Assembly (NCBI RefSeq): GCF_024347295.1
Contig: NZ_AP025458.1
Location: 2,542,001 to 2,606,000, forward strand
Direction: 5' to 3'
DNA from: Vibrio artabrorum
Lineage (GTDB): Bacteria; Pseudomonadota; Gammaproteobacteria; Enterobacterales; Vibrionaceae
DNA length: 64,000 nt
In this document: one piece after another, positions 15,168 to 28,444 of the stretch
How positions within the stretch are numbered: the stretch's first letter is position 1
How the letters are laid out: every line of letters begins with the position of its first letter
Position numbers and translations under genes: made by a program
The notes under the pieces: model-generated
The model's input: only the letters and a program-made list of their open reading frames with translations
Database searches by the model: none
Told to the model about the DNA's origin: nothing

Positions 15168-17753
15168 ATGCAAAAAGAAACCACTAAAAACAAAGACATA
15201 AAAGCAGCGCATACACCTATGATGCAGCAGTACCTAAAACTCAAAGCAGAAAATCCAGATATTTTGCTGTTCTACCGCATGGGAGATTTCTACGAGCTTT
15301 TCTACGATGATGCAAAAAAAGCCTCTCAACTCCTCGATATTTCGCTGACTAAGCGTGGTTCATCAAATGGTGAGCCTATTCCTATGGCTGGCGTTCCATA
15401 CCATGCTGTTGAAGGGTACCTTGCAAAGTTAGTGCAGCTAGGCGAGTCCGTAGCGATTTGTGAGCAGATCGGCAATCCAGCCACTTCAAAAGGCCCGGTG
15501 GATCGCGCTGTTGTACGCATCGTGACCCCAGGAACCGTCACTGACGAAGCGTTACTTTCTGAGCGTGTTGATAACCTGATTGCTGCTATTTACCACCACA
15601 ATGGTCAGTTTGGTTACGCGACTCTGGATATTACTTCCGGCAGATTCCAGCTATGCGAACCGACAACCGAAGAAGCGATGGCGGCAGAGCTACAAAGAAC
15701 CTCACCGCGTGAGCTACTGTTCCCTGAAGATTTCGAGCCCGTAAATCTAATGGCAAGCCGTAATGGTAACCGCCGCCGCCCGGTATGGGAATTTGAATTA
15801 GAGACAGCAAAGCAACAGCTCAACCAACAGTTTGGCACTCGTGATCTTGTCGGCTTTGGCGTTGAAGGTGCAAAACTTGGGTTATGCGCGGCTGGTTGTT
15901 TGATTCAATATGTAAAAGACACCCAACGTACGGCTCTTCCACACATCCGCTCACTAACGATGGATAAACAAGATCACTCGGTGATCCTTGATGCGGCTAC
16001 TCGACGCAATCTAGAGATCACCCAAAATCTTGGTGGTGGTACTGATAACACCCTTGCCGAAGTACTTGATCATACTGCGACAGCTATGGGTAGCCGCATG
16101 CTTAAGCGCTGGTTACATCAACCAATACGTAATATCTCTGCACTCGATCAGCGCCTAGATGCGATTGGTGAAATGAAAGATTTGGCTCTATTCACAGAGT
16201 TACAGCCAACCTTAAAGCAGATTGGTGATATCGAACGTATTCTTGCTCGATTAGCACTTCGTTCTGCTCGCCCTCGCGATATGGCACGTCTTCGCCAAGC
16301 CATGGAATATTTGCCAGAGCTTGCTGAAACACTGACCCAGCTGAAGCACCCGTACCTAACTCAACTTGCTCAATATGCTTCTCCTGTGGATGAGGTTTCT
16401 GAGCTGCTTGAGCGTGCAATCAAAGAGAACCCACCGGTGGTGATTCGCGATGGTGGCGTAATAGCAGAAGGCTACAATGCAGAATTAGATGAATGGCGTG
16501 ACCTAGCAGCAGGTGCTACCGAGTTTCTGGATAAGCTTGAAAAAGAAGAACGTGAACGTCACGGTATCGACACATTAAAAGTCGGCTACAACAACGTACA
16601 CGGTTTCTTTATTCAAGTCAGCCGCGGGCAGAGTCATCTTGTGCCGCCACACTATGTTCGCCGCCAAACGCTGAAAAACGCCGAACGTTACATCATTCCT
16701 GAGCTAAAAGAGCACGAAGATAAAGTGCTTAACTCTAAGTCGAAAGCGCTGGCTATCGAGAAGCAGTTGTGGGAAGAGTTGTTTGATCTGCTACTCCCTT
16801 ATCTAGAGCGACTGCAAAACATCGCTTCTTCCGTATCACAGCTTGATGTGCTACAAAACTTGGCTGAACGTGCTGATACGTTGGATTACTGTCGCCCAAC
16901 AATGACAGAGTCTGCTGGCGTACACATTCAGGCGGGGCGTCACCCAGTGGTTGAACAGGTGATGGATGAACCTTTTATTGCGAACCCTATTGACCTTAAT
17001 GATCAACGTAAAATGCTGATCATCACGGGTCCAAACATGGGGGGTAAGTCGACCTACATGCGTCAGACTGCGCTCATTGCACTAATGGCTCATATCGGTT
17101 GTTATGTACCAGCAGAAAGCGCGACCATTGGTTCGATAGACCGCATCTTTACGCGTATTGGCGCATCCGATGATTTGGCTTCAGGTCGCTCTACCTTCAT
17201 GGTAGAGATGACAGAAACCGCAAATATTCTGCACAATGCAACGCCTAATAGTCTTGTGTTAATGGATGAGATTGGTCGCGGCACCAGTACTTATGATGGC
17301 CTGTCTCTGGCTTGGGCAAGCGCAGAATGGCTAGCAAATCAGATCAATGCGATGACGTTGTTTGCCACGCACTATTTTGAACTAACCGAGTTACCAAACC
17401 AGCTTCCAACACTGGCCAACGTGCATTTGGACGCCGTTGAACACGGCGACAGCATTGCCTTTATGCACGCAGTTCAAGAAGGCGCGGCAAGTAAATCTTA
17501 CGGCCTAGCGGTAGCTGGATTAGCCGGCGTACCGAAAGCGGTGATCAAAAACGCTCGTGCTAAGCTAACTCAGTTAGAAGCATTGAGTATCGACTCTCAA
17601 ACCTCAAAGCCAAGCGGCGTTGATATCGCAAACCAACTGAGCCTGATCCCAGAGCCGAGTGAAGTGGAACAGGCACTAGCGAATGTTGATCCTGATGATC
17701 TGACTCCTCGCCAAGCATTAGAAGAACTTTACCGCTTGAAGAAACTGCTTTAG
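15168..17753 (+). CDS. mutS: DNA mismatch repair protein MutS
   Basis: 861 residues, close to the usual 853. The mismatch-reading motif FYELF (about residues 41-45) and the Walker A motif GPNMGGKST (about 621-629) are intact. Walker B ([15 protein letters not shown]) and the C-terminal dimerisation helices follow. It recognises mismatches and recruits MutL. The ribosome site is weak; the start was chosen because the next in-frame Met lies inside the conserved [12 protein letters not shown] segment. The integrated element ends just upstream, so its native promoter region may have been altered. It is convergent with rpoS, as in other vibrios. Confidence 0.98.
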   Translation: MQKETTKNKDIKAAHTPMMQQYLKLKAENPDILLFYRMGDFYELFYDDAKKASQLLDISLTKRGSSNGEPIPMAGVPYHAVEGYLAKLVQLGESVAICEQIGNPATSKGPVDRAVVRIVTPGTVTDEALLSERVDNLIAAIYHHNGQFGYATLDITSGRFQLCEPTTEEAMAAELQRTSPRELLFPEDFEPVNLMASRNGNRRRPVWEFELETAKQQLNQQFGTRDLVGFGVEGAKLGLCAAGCLIQYVKDTQRTALPHIRSLTMDKQDHSVILDAATRRNLEITQNLGGGTDNTLAEVLDHTATAMGSRMLKRWLHQPIRNISALDQRLDAIGEMKDLALFTELQPTLKQIGDIERILARLALRSARPRDMARLRQAMEYLPELAETLTQLKHPYLTQLAQYASPVDEVSELLERAIKENPPVVIRDGGVIAEGYNAELDEWRDLAAGATEFLDKLEKEERERHGIDTLKVGYNNVHGFFIQVSRGQSHLVPPHYVRRQTLKNAERYIIPELKEHEDKVLNSKSKALAIEKQLWEELFDLLLPYLERLQNIASSVSQLDVLQNLAERADTLDYCRPTMTESAGVHIQAGRHPVVEQVMDEPFIANPIDLNDQRKMLIITGPNMGGKSTYMRQTALIALMAHIGCYVPAESATIGSIDRIFTRIGASDDLASGRSTFMVEMTETANILHNATPNSLVLMDEIGRGTSTYDGLSLAWASAEWLANQINAMTLFATHYFELTELPNQLPTLANVHLDAVEHGDSIAFMHAVQEGAASKSYGLAVAGLAGVPKAVIKNARAKLTQLEALSIDSQTSKPSGVDIANQLSLIPEPSEVEQALANVDPDDLTPRQALEELYRLKKLL

Positions 17754-17835
17754 TCCCTTTTCCTTTCCAAGTCGCTTGTTGCCGTTTTGTGCTATCTTTT
17801 TGATTAAGCGGCATACAATACCCAAAGCCACGAAC

Positions 17836-17866
17836 AAAAAAACGCTGACTTAAAGTCAGCGTTTTT
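17836..17866. terminator. bidirectional terminator between mutS and rpoS
   Basis: AACGCTGACT / AGTCAGCGTT with a 3-base loop, flanked by A and T runs on both sides. Confidence 0.9.
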
Positions 17867-17902
17867 ATTTGCCTTCCATTCAAAGAAAGATCATTCGTTC
17901 AT

Positions 17903-18883
17903 TTAGTCATTTTCTACGTTGAACAGATTTTCCATATTCAGACCTTGCTTGATTAAAATCTCACGTAGGCGACGCAGACCTTCGACTTGGATTTGACGAA
18001 CACGTTCGCGAGTCAGGCTGATTTCACGACCAACTTCTTCTAATGTTGATGGCTCATAGCCCAGTAATCCAAAGCGACGTGCAAGCACCTCTTTCTGCTT
18101 AGGGTTAAGCTCATCAAGCCAAAAAATCAACGAATTTTTAATATCGCTATCTTGAGTAGAAACCTCAGGATCAGAGTTGTTAACGTCTGGAATAATATCG
18201 AGTAGCGCTTTCTCACCATCACCACCAATTGGCGTATCTACAGAGCTCACTCTTTCGTTTAAACGGAGCATCTTACTGACATCACCCACCGGCTTATCCA
18301 GTTTAAAAGCGATCTCTTCAGCGGTTGGTTCATGGTCAAGTTTTTGAGATAACTCTCTTGCGGTACGCAAGTAAATGTTCAGCTCTTTCACAACATGGAT
18401 TGGTAAACGGATAGTGCGAGTCTGATTCATTAAAGCACGTTCGATGGTTTGACGGATCCACCATGTCGCGTAAGTCGAAAAGCGGAAGCCACGCTCAGGA
18501 TCAAATTTCTCAACGGCGCGAATTAAACCTAAGTTACCTTCTTCAATAAGATCAAGAAGTGCAAGGCCTCGGTTACTATAACGGCGTGAAATTTTGACTA
18601 CCAAACGCAGATTACTTTCGATCATGCGTTTACGTGCGGCTTCATCACCGCGTAAAGCTCTACGTGCATAAAGCACTTCTTCTTCAGCGGTTAGCAGTGG
18701 TGAGAAACCGATTTCGCCTAAGTAGAGTTGAGTGGCATCTAAACTTTTAGACGTAACTTCAGCGTCTTCTTTCGCTTCGGTTTTCTTAGTGACTGTTCGT
18801 TTGGCTTTCCCAAGTTTTGCCGGTTCCGTGGTTGCTTGGTCAAGGTCAAACTCTTGTTTGGTTACTGCATTGCTTATACTCAT
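17903..18883 (-). CDS. rpoS: RNA polymerase sigma factor RpoS (sigma-38)
   Basis: 326 residues from the ATG at 18883, which has a GGGAGG ribosome site; an in-frame start 9 codons earlier would use that same site as coding sequence. Regions are in order: 1.2 ([16 protein letters not shown]), 2 ([20 protein letters not shown] and the [17 protein letters not shown] core), 3 and 4.2 ([19 protein letters not shown]). It directs stationary-phase and stress transcription. It follows nlpD, where in related bacteria the main rpoS promoter lies, so expression probably starts inside nlpD. Confidence 0.97.
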   Translation of the reverse strand: MSISNAVTKQEFDLDQATTEPAKLGKAKRTVTKKTEAKEDAEVTSKSLDATQLYLGEIGFSPLLTAEEEVLYARRALRGDEAARKRMIESNLRLVVKISRRYSNRGLALLDLIEEGNLGLIRAVEKFDPERGFRFSTYATWWIRQTIERALMNQTRTIRLPIHVVKELNIYLRTARELSQKLDHEPTAEEIAFKLDKPVGDVSKMLRLNERVSSVDTPIGGDGEKALLDIIPDVNNSDPEVSTQDSDIKNSLIFWLDELNPKQKEVLARRFGLLGYEPSTLEEVGREISLTRERVRQIQVEGLRRLREILIKQGLNMENLFNVEND

Positions 18884-18981
18884 AACGCCTCCCCCTGGCG
18901 AAATTAGCATGACATTACAACTTCATATGTCGCTAAATGACTATGTCACTCCATACAATACGTAATTTTTGCATATTGTAT

Positions 18982-19884
18982 TTAAGGTAAATATCGTTTT
19001 GGATTAACGGATTTACCTTGGTAACGAATCTCAAAGTGCAGCCGAACACTGCTGGCTCCAGAGCTTCCCATTGTTGCAATCTTCTGCCCTGGTTTCACAC
19101 TTTGCCCTTCAGATACTAATAGTCGATCGTTATGCGCGTATGCACTTAAGTAATTATCATTGTGCTTCACAATCACTAGATTGCCGTAACCTCGTAGTGC
19201 ATTACCCGAATAAACAACCGTTCCCCCTGCAGTAGATACTATTGGCTGACCTCGCTGTCCTGCTATGTCTATGCCTTTATTTCCTTGTTCACCTACAGAG
19301 AAATTCTTGATGACTCTCCCTTTCGTTGGCCATAACCATTTGGATATTTTATCACTTGCTGGCTTGGCAGGTGGTTTAACATTTTGTTTACCTTTAGAAC
19401 TAACATACACTTTTGATTTAGATTGTTCAACCTTCTTTGGTGGGTGTTTTTTAACCGCACCTGTCTTAGCTTGAGCTGGGGATGGTTTAGACGTTTTATT
19501 CTTTTGTACAGTCGTTTTAGATTTACTTGCTGTTGTTCCGTGAATAGGAGTAGTAACTGCTGCAACCGCGACCGTCGACTTACCATATGCGGGAGCATTG
19601 TAAGTCGGGTGCCATAAATTAAGCTTCTGCCCAGGGTGAATAGTATAAGGCGCAGAAAGCTTGTTATAACGAACCAAGTCATTAACATCTTTATTAGTGA
19701 CATAAGCGATAAAATAAAGGGTATCGCCTTTTTTCACTTCATAATAGCTGCCACGATAACTGCCTCGGTCAATCGATGAGTAACTCTTGTTGAGACCAGA
19801 AACGGGGGCAGGTGAATGCGCTGCGCATCCGACAAGTGCCAAGCTCAGTAGTAAACGACTTCCTTTTAATAACTTTGAACGCAT
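18982..19884 (-). CDS. nlpD: lipoprotein NlpD, amidase activator
   Basis: 300 residues. A signal peptide with lipobox LVGC is followed by a LysM domain at about 48-92 (YEVKKGDTLYFIAYVTNKDV), a Lys/Pro/Thr-rich linker and a C-terminal M23-like domain. The M23 zinc ligands are degenerate (GNKGIDIAG and SSVRLHFEIR instead of the full HxGxD and HxH motifs). This is typical of NlpD, which activates the amidase AmiC at the septum rather than cutting peptidoglycan. The ATG at 19884 was preferred over a GTG five codons upstream because it puts the signal peptide in register. Confidence 0.95.
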   Translation of the reverse strand: MRSKLLKGSRLLLSLALVGCAAHSPAPVSGLNKSYSSIDRGSYRGSYYEVKKGDTLYFIAYVTNKDVNDLVRYNKLSAPYTIHPGQKLNLWHPTYNAPAYGKSTVAVAAVTTPIHGTTASKSKTTVQKNKTSKPSPAQAKTGAVKKHPPKKVEQSKSKVYVSSKGKQNVKPPAKPASDKISKWLWPTKGRVIKNFSVGEQGNKGIDIAGQRGQPIVSTAGGTVVYSGNALRGYGNLVIVKHNDNYLSAYAHNDRLLVSEGQSVKPGQKIATMGSSGASSVRLHFEIRYQGKSVNPKRYLP

Positions 19885-19918
19885 CGACTCTCTATCCACC
19901 TACACCGTTAGTCTTTTA

Positions 19919-20545
19919 TTAAGCCAGCTCACCAGGAACAAGAGGGACAAATCTTACCACTTCGATAACACTCGATAAAAACTCATCGCCGTGGCGAACA
20001 ATTTTCAGCAACTGTTGTTCGTCATCACCGACTGGAATTAATAAACGGCCGCCATCTTTCAACTGTTGCAGAAGTGCTTGAGGGATCGACTCTGCAGCCG
20101 CGGTGACAATAATCGCATCAAAAGGGGCTTTTGAAGACCACCCTTGCCAGCCATCACCGTGCTTAGTTGAAATATTGTAGAAATCGAGTTGCTTTAACCT
20201 ACGTTTGGCATCCCATTGTAGCGACTTTATTCTTTCAACCGAATAAACATGATCAACCAGTTGAGCCAATACCGCGGTTTGATAACCTGAACCAGTACCA
20301 ATTTCTAACACATGACTCTCTTGTTTCAATTCAAGTAACGCCGTCATTTTAGCAACAATATACGGCTGAGAGATTGTCTGCCCATGTCCGATAGGAAGCG
20401 CATTATTATCATAGGCTTGGTGATACATCGCTTGTGATAAAAAGCGCTCTCTCGGCAGTTGATAGATCGCATCAAGAACCTTTTGATCCTGAATACCATT
20501 TTCAATCAGAAAAGTAATTAAACGCTCAGCGTGCGGATTACTCAC
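19919..20545 (-). CDS. pcm: protein-L-isoaspartate O-methyltransferase
   Basis: 208 residues. The SAM-binding motif [12 protein letters not shown] lies at about 79-90 and the family segment [15 protein letters not shown] at 53-67. It methylates isoaspartyl residues in aged proteins, starting their repair. It begins with GTG directly after the surE stop, indicating translational coupling. The surE-pcm-nlpD-rpoS order is conserved in enterics and vibrios. Confidence 0.97.
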   Translation of the reverse strand: MSNPHAERLITFLIENGIQDQKVLDAIYQLPRERFLSQAMYHQAYDNNALPIGHGQTISQPYIVAKMTALLELKQESHVLEIGTGSGYQTAVLAQLVDHVYSVERIKSLQWDAKRRLKQLDFYNISTKHGDGWQGWSSKAPFDAIIVTAAAESIPQALLQQLKDGGRLLIPVGDDEQQLLKIVRHGDEFLSSVIEVVRFVPLVPGELA

Positions 20546-21289
20546 TTACTTCTCCCCTAACCATGTTGCCATCGCACCCAGCGACTCATGTGCCGTCAGA
20601 TCAACCTGTAACGGTGTTACCGACACAAAGCCATGCTCAATCGCGTAAAAATCGGTGCCTTCACCGGCATCTTGCTCTTTACCCGGAGGGCCGAGCCAAT
20701 AGATATCATGACCACGCGGGTCTTTTTGCTTAATCATATCTTCAGCGTGGTGACGAGCACCTAGGCGAGTCACCTGAGTACCGGACAGTTGTTCTAAGGC
20801 TAAATCAGGAACGTTTACGTTTAACAAGCGATTGGTCGGGATTGGATTTGCTAAATGTTGTTCGACAATACGACGAGCAATCGCTGCCGCTGTCTTAAAA
20901 TGTTTTTTTCCCACCAGAGAAAACGCGACCGATTGAACACCAAGAAAGTGACCTTCCATTGCGGCTGCTACTGTACCCGAATAAAGCACGTCATCACCCA
21001 AGTTAGCACCGTGATTAATGCCCGTTAAAACCAGATCAGGCATATCATTCTTTAGCAGTTCGTTTAACGCAAAATGCACACAGTCGGTCGGCGTTCCTTG
21101 TACTGAATAGGTATTTTCAGCAATCGCTTGAACACGCAGAGGCTGCTCTAAAGTTAATGAATTTGACGCACCCGAGTGATTACGGTCAGGGGCCACAATG
21201 ATAACTTCAGCAAGATCACGTAGCTCATTCGCCAACTCATGAATACCTTGAGCGTGCACACCATCATCATTGCTGAGTAAAATCTTCAT
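20546..21289 (-). CDS. surE: 5'/3'-nucleotidase SurE
   Basis: 247 residues from the ATG at 21289, which has AAGGAT upstream; the in-frame extension is rejected. Metal ligands of the family are visible: Asp8 and Asp9 in LLSNDDG, Ser39 in NHSGAS and Asn92 in [10 protein letters not shown]. It dephosphorylates nucleoside monophosphates and short polyphosphate in the cytoplasm. Its stop is adjacent to the pcm start codon. Confidence 0.97.
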   Translation of the reverse strand: MKILLSNDDGVHAQGIHELANELRDLAEVIIVAPDRNHSGASNSLTLEQPLRVQAIAENTYSVQGTPTDCVHFALNELLKNDMPDLVLTGINHGANLGDDVLYSGTVAAAMEGHFLGVQSVAFSLVGKKHFKTAAAIARRIVEQHLANPIPTNRLLNVNVPDLALEQLSGTQVTRLGARHHAEDMIKQKDPRGHDIYWLGPPGKEQDAGEGTDFYAIEHGFVSVTPLQVDLTAHESLGAMATWLGEK

Positions 21290-21365
21290 CTTGTATCCTT
21301 TCTTTTGTTCCCATACCAAGCCACTTAAATGCCAATATCAAGTGACCCGGCTCCAAGCAGAAGCG

Positions 21366-22412
21366 TTATTGCTCGTAGGTTCTTTCTACTTGCACTTCTT
21401 CAACCAACTCACGAACGATAGCGGTTGCGAAACAGCCTGCGTCTAGAGAGAACTTAAGAGTGACACTATCTTCATTCACTTCCCAAGTTAGATCGGTTGG
21501 TTTTAACGATGCTTCACGGCGGTCATGGCGCATGCGGTTACCGCGAATCAGCGCCATGAGATCAGGTTCAGAATCAAGATGTTTTTGCTCTAACGCTTGA
21601 GACTCATCAGTCGTTGGCAAGATATTATCCCCCGCCAAAGCAACAGTAACCGATGCTGAGCCATTCGCGACGTCTTGGTTTACCGTTTCGATATTGTCTG
21701 CCGTAACCGCGATTTGAGCGCCGTCTTTCACGACAATATCGCCAACCAATACCGATGCAAATGCATCTTGCTCAATTCGATCGGAAAGGATTAAGTTGTA
21801 GATCCAAGAACGAGCCGCAGAGAGATACAAACTGCGCTTATTTTGATTGCGCGTACGAACGTTTTCACGCCCCCAACGACGAGCTTCAGATAAATTATTA
21901 CCTTCATTACCAAAGCGTTGAGCACCGAAATAATTTGGCACGCCGACTTGTGCAACTTTTTCTAAACGCTTGATCACATCATCGCAATCCGTGACTTCAG
22001 ACAAAGTCAGCTCGAATTGGTTGCCAACTAAATCACCCGGACGTAACTTTTTGTTGTGACGCGCTGTCGCCAAGATCTCAATGCTTGGGTACTGTGCTAA
22101 GAAAGCTGAAAAGTCAGGCTCACCTTTCGGTAGGTGCACACTCAACCACTGCTCAGTCACCGCGTGACGGTCTTTTAAACCTGCCCAGCTGACGTCTTTC
22201 GACTTAACACCGCAAGCTTTAGCCAGTTCGTTTGCTACGAAACTCGTGTTTTCACCAGTTTTACGAATACGAACCATTAGGTGTTCGCCTTCACCAGTAA
22301 ACTCAAAACCTAAGTCTTCATTGACGACAAAGTGTTCGGCTTTTGCTTTTAGTTTTGCTTTCGCAGTTGGTTTACCATTTAGGTAAGCCAATGAAGATAA
22401 AATATCTGACAT
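21366..22412 (-). CDS. truD: tRNA pseudouridine(13) synthase TruD
   Basis: 348 residues from ATG 22412. The catalytic Asp81 is in SWAGLKDRHAVTEQ, and the TRUD insertion domain lies around 150-300 (GVPNYFGAQRFGNEGNNL). It converts U13 of tRNA-Glu to pseudouridine. A GTG ten codons upstream overlaps the ispF end and adds non-conserved residues, so I chose the internal ATG. The gene sits in the usual ispD-ispF-truD-surE run. Confidence 0.96.
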   Translation of the reverse strand: MSDILSSLAYLNGKPTAKAKLKAKAEHFVVNEDLGFEFTGEGEHLMVRIRKTGENTSFVANELAKACGVKSKDVSWAGLKDRHAVTEQWLSVHLPKGEPDFSAFLAQYPSIEILATARHNKKLRPGDLVGNQFELTLSEVTDCDDVIKRLEKVAQVGVPNYFGAQRFGNEGNNLSEARRWGRENVRTRNQNKRSLYLSAARSWIYNLILSDRIEQDAFASVLVGDIVVKDGAQIAVTADNIETVNQDVANGSASVTVALAGDNILPTTDESQALEQKHLDSEPDLMALIRGNRMRHDRREASLKPTDLTWEVNEDSVTLKFSLDAGCFATAIVRELVEEVQVERTYEQ

Positions 22413-22434
22413 GCTGTTCTTTTCGTGTTGGTGC

Positions 22435-22914
22435 TTACGCACTTTTAGTAATTAGGACCACCGCTTCACATGCGATGCCCTCTTTGCGACCTGTAAAACC
22501 TAAACGCTCAGTGGTCGTCGCTTTTACATTCACATTGCTGATGCAGGTTTCTAGGTCTTGAGCAATCGCTTGGCACATAGCGTCTATATGAGGTGCCATC
22601 TTTGGAGCTTGCGCCATGATAGTAATATCAGCATTACCAATCACGTAACCTTGTTCTTTTACTCGACGGTAAACATCTTTCAGTAGTTCACGGCTATTCG
22701 CACCTTTCCATTCATCATCGGTATCAGGGAAATGACGACCAATATCCCCCGCAGCAATGGCCCCCAATAGAGCGTCACACAACGCATGAAGGGCAACATC
22801 ACCGTCTGAGTGTGCAATAAGACCTTGCGCGTAAGGGATGCTGACTCCCCCAATGATTACCGGGCCTTCACCACCAAACTTATGTACATCAAAGCCATGA
22901 CCAATACGAATCAT
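22435..22914 (-). CDS. ispF: 2-C-methyl-D-erythritol 2,4-cyclodiphosphate synthase
   Basis: 159 residues from ATG 22914 (AAGGA upstream; the preceding GTG overlaps the ispD stop). Zinc ligands Asp9 and His11 (GHGFDVH) and His43 ([11 protein letters not shown]) are present, together with the IIGGV and [11 protein letters not shown] segments. It forms the cyclic diphosphate of the MEP isoprenoid pathway, immediately after ispD. Confidence 0.97.
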   Translation of the reverse strand: MIRIGHGFDVHKFGGEGPVIIGGVSIPYAQGLIAHSDGDVALHALCDALLGAIAAGDIGRHFPDTDDEWKGANSRELLKDVYRRVKEQGYVIGNADITIMAQAPKMAPHIDAMCQAIAQDLETCISNVNVKATTTERLGFTGRKEGIACEAVVLITKSA

Positions 22915-22916
22915 CA

Positions 22917-23618
22917 CTATTCCTTATTCTGGCTTAAATAGAACTCAGCAAGCGCTAAATCTTCCGGCTGAGTAATCTTAAAATTATCTGAACGCCCTGC
23001 CACTAAAGCGGGTGATAAACCTTTCAATTCAAAGGCTGAGGCTTCATCAGTAATCGAAGCACCTTGGTGCAACGCCTCACTTAATGCATTCCACAGAGGC
23101 TTTGCTCTGAACATTTGCGGCGTAAGTGCATGCCATAAATCGGCTCGTTCAACGGTATGCTCAATCTGCCCTTGGGCACCTCGCTTCATCGTGTCACGAA
23201 CGGGAGCGGCCAAAATAGCCCCTACATCATGGTTCATCGCACCTGAAATCAACTTATCGATATCACTTAGCTGAACACAAGGTCTTGCAGCATCGTGAAC
23301 CATCACCCAATCACCGAGCTGTTGCTCAGCAATATAGTTTAAAGCAGAGAGTACTGAGTCCGCTCGCTCGCTTCCACCTGACACTCTGAGCACTTGTGAG
23401 TTCAGGTTAAGTGCAAGCTCAGGGTAATACGGGTCATCATCACTGATCGCAATCACAACTTGAGAGACTTGTGGGTGAGATATTAATTTCTCAACGGTGT
23501 GCTCTAAAATTGTTTTGCCGTGGATTTTAAGGTATTGCTTAGGGCGGTCTGCCTTCATTCGGCTACCCACACCCGCCGCAGGTACAACGGCAATCACGCT
23601 TTGAAGTTGAGTCGACAT
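22917..23618 (-). CDS. ispD: 2-C-methyl-D-erythritol 4-phosphate cytidylyltransferase
   Basis: 233 residues. The nucleotide-binding signature [17 protein letters not shown] is at about 13-29, with [10 protein letters not shown] and the C-terminal FKITQPEDL. It makes CDP-methylerythritol in the MEP pathway. The ATG overlaps the ftsB stop by one base (TAATG), indicating coupling. Confidence 0.97.
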   Translation of the reverse strand: MSTQLQSVIAVVPAAGVGSRMKADRPKQYLKIHGKTILEHTVEKLISHPQVSQVVIAISDDDPYYPELALNLNSQVLRVSGGSERADSVLSALNYIAEQQLGDWVMVHDAARPCVQLSDIDKLISGAMNHDVGAILAAPVRDTMKRGAQGQIEHTVERADLWHALTPQMFRAKPLWNALSEALHQGASITDEASAFELKGLSPALVAGRSDNFKITQPEDLALAEFYLSQNKE

Positions 23619-23899
23619 TAATCGGATTCCTCACCAATAATGCGATAAAACGTTTCGCCATCTTTGACCATACCAAGCTCATGACGCGCACGCTCTTCAA
23701 TCGCATCTAGGCCTTGGCGTAGATCGTCGATCTCCGCGAACATCTCAGCATTTCGAATGTGCAGTTTTTCATTTACTTGTTGTTGAACTTGAATTTCGTT
23801 GTTCACACCGTAATAGTCAGAGATACCATTTTTGCCGAGCCACAGTGTATGTTGTAGCCAACCCAACACTAAAAATAGTACTAAAGCAAAAATTCGCAT
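23618..23899 (-). CDS. ftsB: cell division protein FtsB
   Basis: 93 residues: a single N-terminal membrane helix ([20 protein letters not shown]) followed by a leucine-zipper coiled coil (about 30-65) and the conserved [18 protein letters not shown] end. It joins FtsL and FtsQ in the divisome. It heads the ftsB-ispD-ispF-truD run. Confidence 0.96.
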   Translation of the reverse strand: MRIFALVLFLVLGWLQHTLWLGKNGISDYYGVNNEIQVQQQVNEKLHIRNAEMFAEIDDLRQGLDAIEERARHELGMVKDGETFYRIIGEESD

Positions 23900-24032
23900 A
23901 ACACCTTTCGCCGATTGAAAAATAAGGAACTGGAGTAAGGGACATATATACCATAATGCGCCTAGTGGTGCGAGATGTGTGGTGAAAGGGAATTAATTAG
24001 TCGGGAAAATATTGTTATTCGAAACCCGTGAT

Positions 24033-24184
24033 GAGATTCCCTATTCCTTCGTCAGTCTAGAATGACGAAACCAATACTGTCATCCTCAAGAATGAGGGAC
24101 GAATGAGTTGGCGATCTCTTACAGCGAGCCGAATTTTTGAGGAGATTCCCTACTCTCTCCTTCGTCGCTCTATGGAATGACGAA
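24033..24184. repeat. palindromic intergenic repeat with two GAGATTCCCTA units
   Basis: Two related units (24033-24069 and 24142-24184) share GAGATTCCCTA, a CTTCGTC core and GAATGACGAA. They flank a middle part with its own imperfect inverted sequence (GTCATCCTCAAGAATGAGGGACG). This looks like a dispersed REP- or MITE-like element; from memory, similar sequences are scattered through Vibrio genomes. Confidence 0.6.
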
Positions 24185-24191
24185 TTTTAGG

Positions 24192-24222
24192 CAAAAAAAA
24201 TGCCCCGCATAAGCGAGGCATT
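24192..24222 (-). terminator. terminator of eno
   Basis: On the minus strand GCCTCGC and GCGGGGC pair (one G-U) around TTAT, followed by an eight-T run. It lies 30 bases after the eno stop. Confidence 0.9.
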
Positions 24223-24251
24223 CAAAGCTTAGATTAATAATCTACGAGAGA

Positions 24252-25607
<1,356 letters not shown>

Positions 25608-25628
25608 TTACGCAGCTACCTGTATTTT

Positions 25629-27401
<1,773 letters not shown>

Positions 27402-28217
27402 TCATGATAAAAGCTTTGCTGAACTTTTCTCCGCCACTTTGACTTCATCCCACATGGAATCAAGCTGTTGCAGTGAAAAATCGGTCAAAACTCTATCTTG
27501 TTGACGGACGATTTGTTCCACACCTTTAAAGCGACGTGAAAACTTTAGATTGGCTTTTGCCAGAGCTAATTCTGGGTTTTTACCTAGATGACGGACCAAA
27601 TTAACCGTCGCGAACAGTAAATCCCCCAACTCTTCTTCCACTAAATCTTCGTTTGGCGTCACTTGAAGTGCTTCCTCTAGCACCTCATCAACTTCCTCTA
27701 AAACCTTGTTCGCAACTGGACCAATAGAGTCCCAATCGAAACCATATTTCGCGACCTGTTTTTGAATTTTTGTAGCACGCGAAAGTGCAGGTAGAGAGTT
27801 TGGTATTGAGTCTAGAATACTTTCTTGATTTTTTCCTGCCTGTGCCTTTTCTTTGGCTTTTTCAGCTTCCCAGTTGGCATTGATTTCTTCATCGTTCGCA
27901 AACTCGGTATCAGAAAACACATGCGGATGGCGGCGCGTGAGCTTCTCATTGATGCCGTCAACCACATCAGAGAACTCAAATAGCCCCTGCTCTTTCGCCA
28001 GTTGGCTGTAGAAAATCACCTGAAACAGTAAGTCACCCAACTCTTCTTGTAGGTTCGGCCAGTCTTTGTTGTGAATCGCATCCACTACTTCGTAGGTCTC
28101 TTCGATAGTATGCGGCACAATGGTTTCAAAATTTTGTTTCAAATCCCAAGGACAGCCACCTTCTGGATCGCGCAGCTTAGTCATGATCTGTTCAAGTTGT
28201 TCAATCGGGTGATTCAT
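27402..28217 (-). CDS. mazG: nucleoside triphosphate pyrophosphohydrolase MazG
   Basis: 271 residues with two tandem MazG folds. The first ([22 protein letters not shown] and [10 protein letters not shown]) and second ([12 protein letters not shown] and [14 protein letters not shown]) both keep the EExxE and ELxDxxF-like metal motifs. It hydrolyses NTPs and affects ppGpp-related stress survival in E. coli. AGGAAG precedes the ATG. It lies between relA and pyrG, as in E. coli but without mazEF. Confidence 0.95.
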   Translation of the reverse strand: MNHPIEQLEQIMTKLRDPEGGCPWDLKQNFETIVPHTIEETYEVVDAIHNKDWPNLQEELGDLLFQVIFYSQLAKEQGLFEFSDVVDGINEKLTRRHPHVFSDTEFANDEEINANWEAEKAKEKAQAGKNQESILDSIPNSLPALSRATKIQKQVAKYGFDWDSIGPVANKVLEEVDEVLEEALQVTPNEDLVEEELGDLLFATVNLVRHLGKNPELALAKANLKFSRRFKGVEQIVRQQDRVLTDFSLQQLDSMWDEVKVAEKSSAKLLS

Positions 28218-28272
28218 CGTTTTCTTCCTATTACTGTCTTTGATTTTTAAATTTATAACGTCTTATAAAACT

Positions 28273-28304
28273 AAAAAGGTGAGCAGCCAAAACCACTCAC
28301 CTTT
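28273..28304 (-). terminator. terminator after relA
   Basis: AAAGGTGAG / CTCACCTTT stem with a 12-base loop, followed on the minus strand by a T run. It separates relA from mazG. Confidence 0.75.
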
Positions 28305-28331
28305 ATTGATACTGTCTAATTCTCTAAATAA

Positions 28332-28430
28332 TTGAAGCTGTGGCTAGGCGACAAGCAAGCGAGACTCCTGAGCATAGCTTGCCTATGTGATTGAGCGAGT
28401 GCGCGCAGGCAACAACGCCATCAGCTTCAA
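28332..28430. repeat. palindromic repeat element downstream of relA
   Basis: About 99 bp bounded by an inverted repeat: TTGAAGCTG-TGGC at the left and GCCA-TCAGCTTCAA at the right. The interior is GC-rich, with imperfect internal stems. No coding potential is seen. It resembles a small nonautonomous repeat family that I recall from vibrios, but I cannot confirm copy number here. Confidence 0.6.
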
Positions 28431-28444
28431 GTATGACGAGAATT

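Larger units (their letters stand above)
23900..24251. other. 352-bp intergenic region between ftsB and eno
   Basis: No coding sequence is visible. The stretch holds the ftsB promoter area, a palindromic repeat element (24033-24184) and the eno terminator. Confidence 0.7.
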
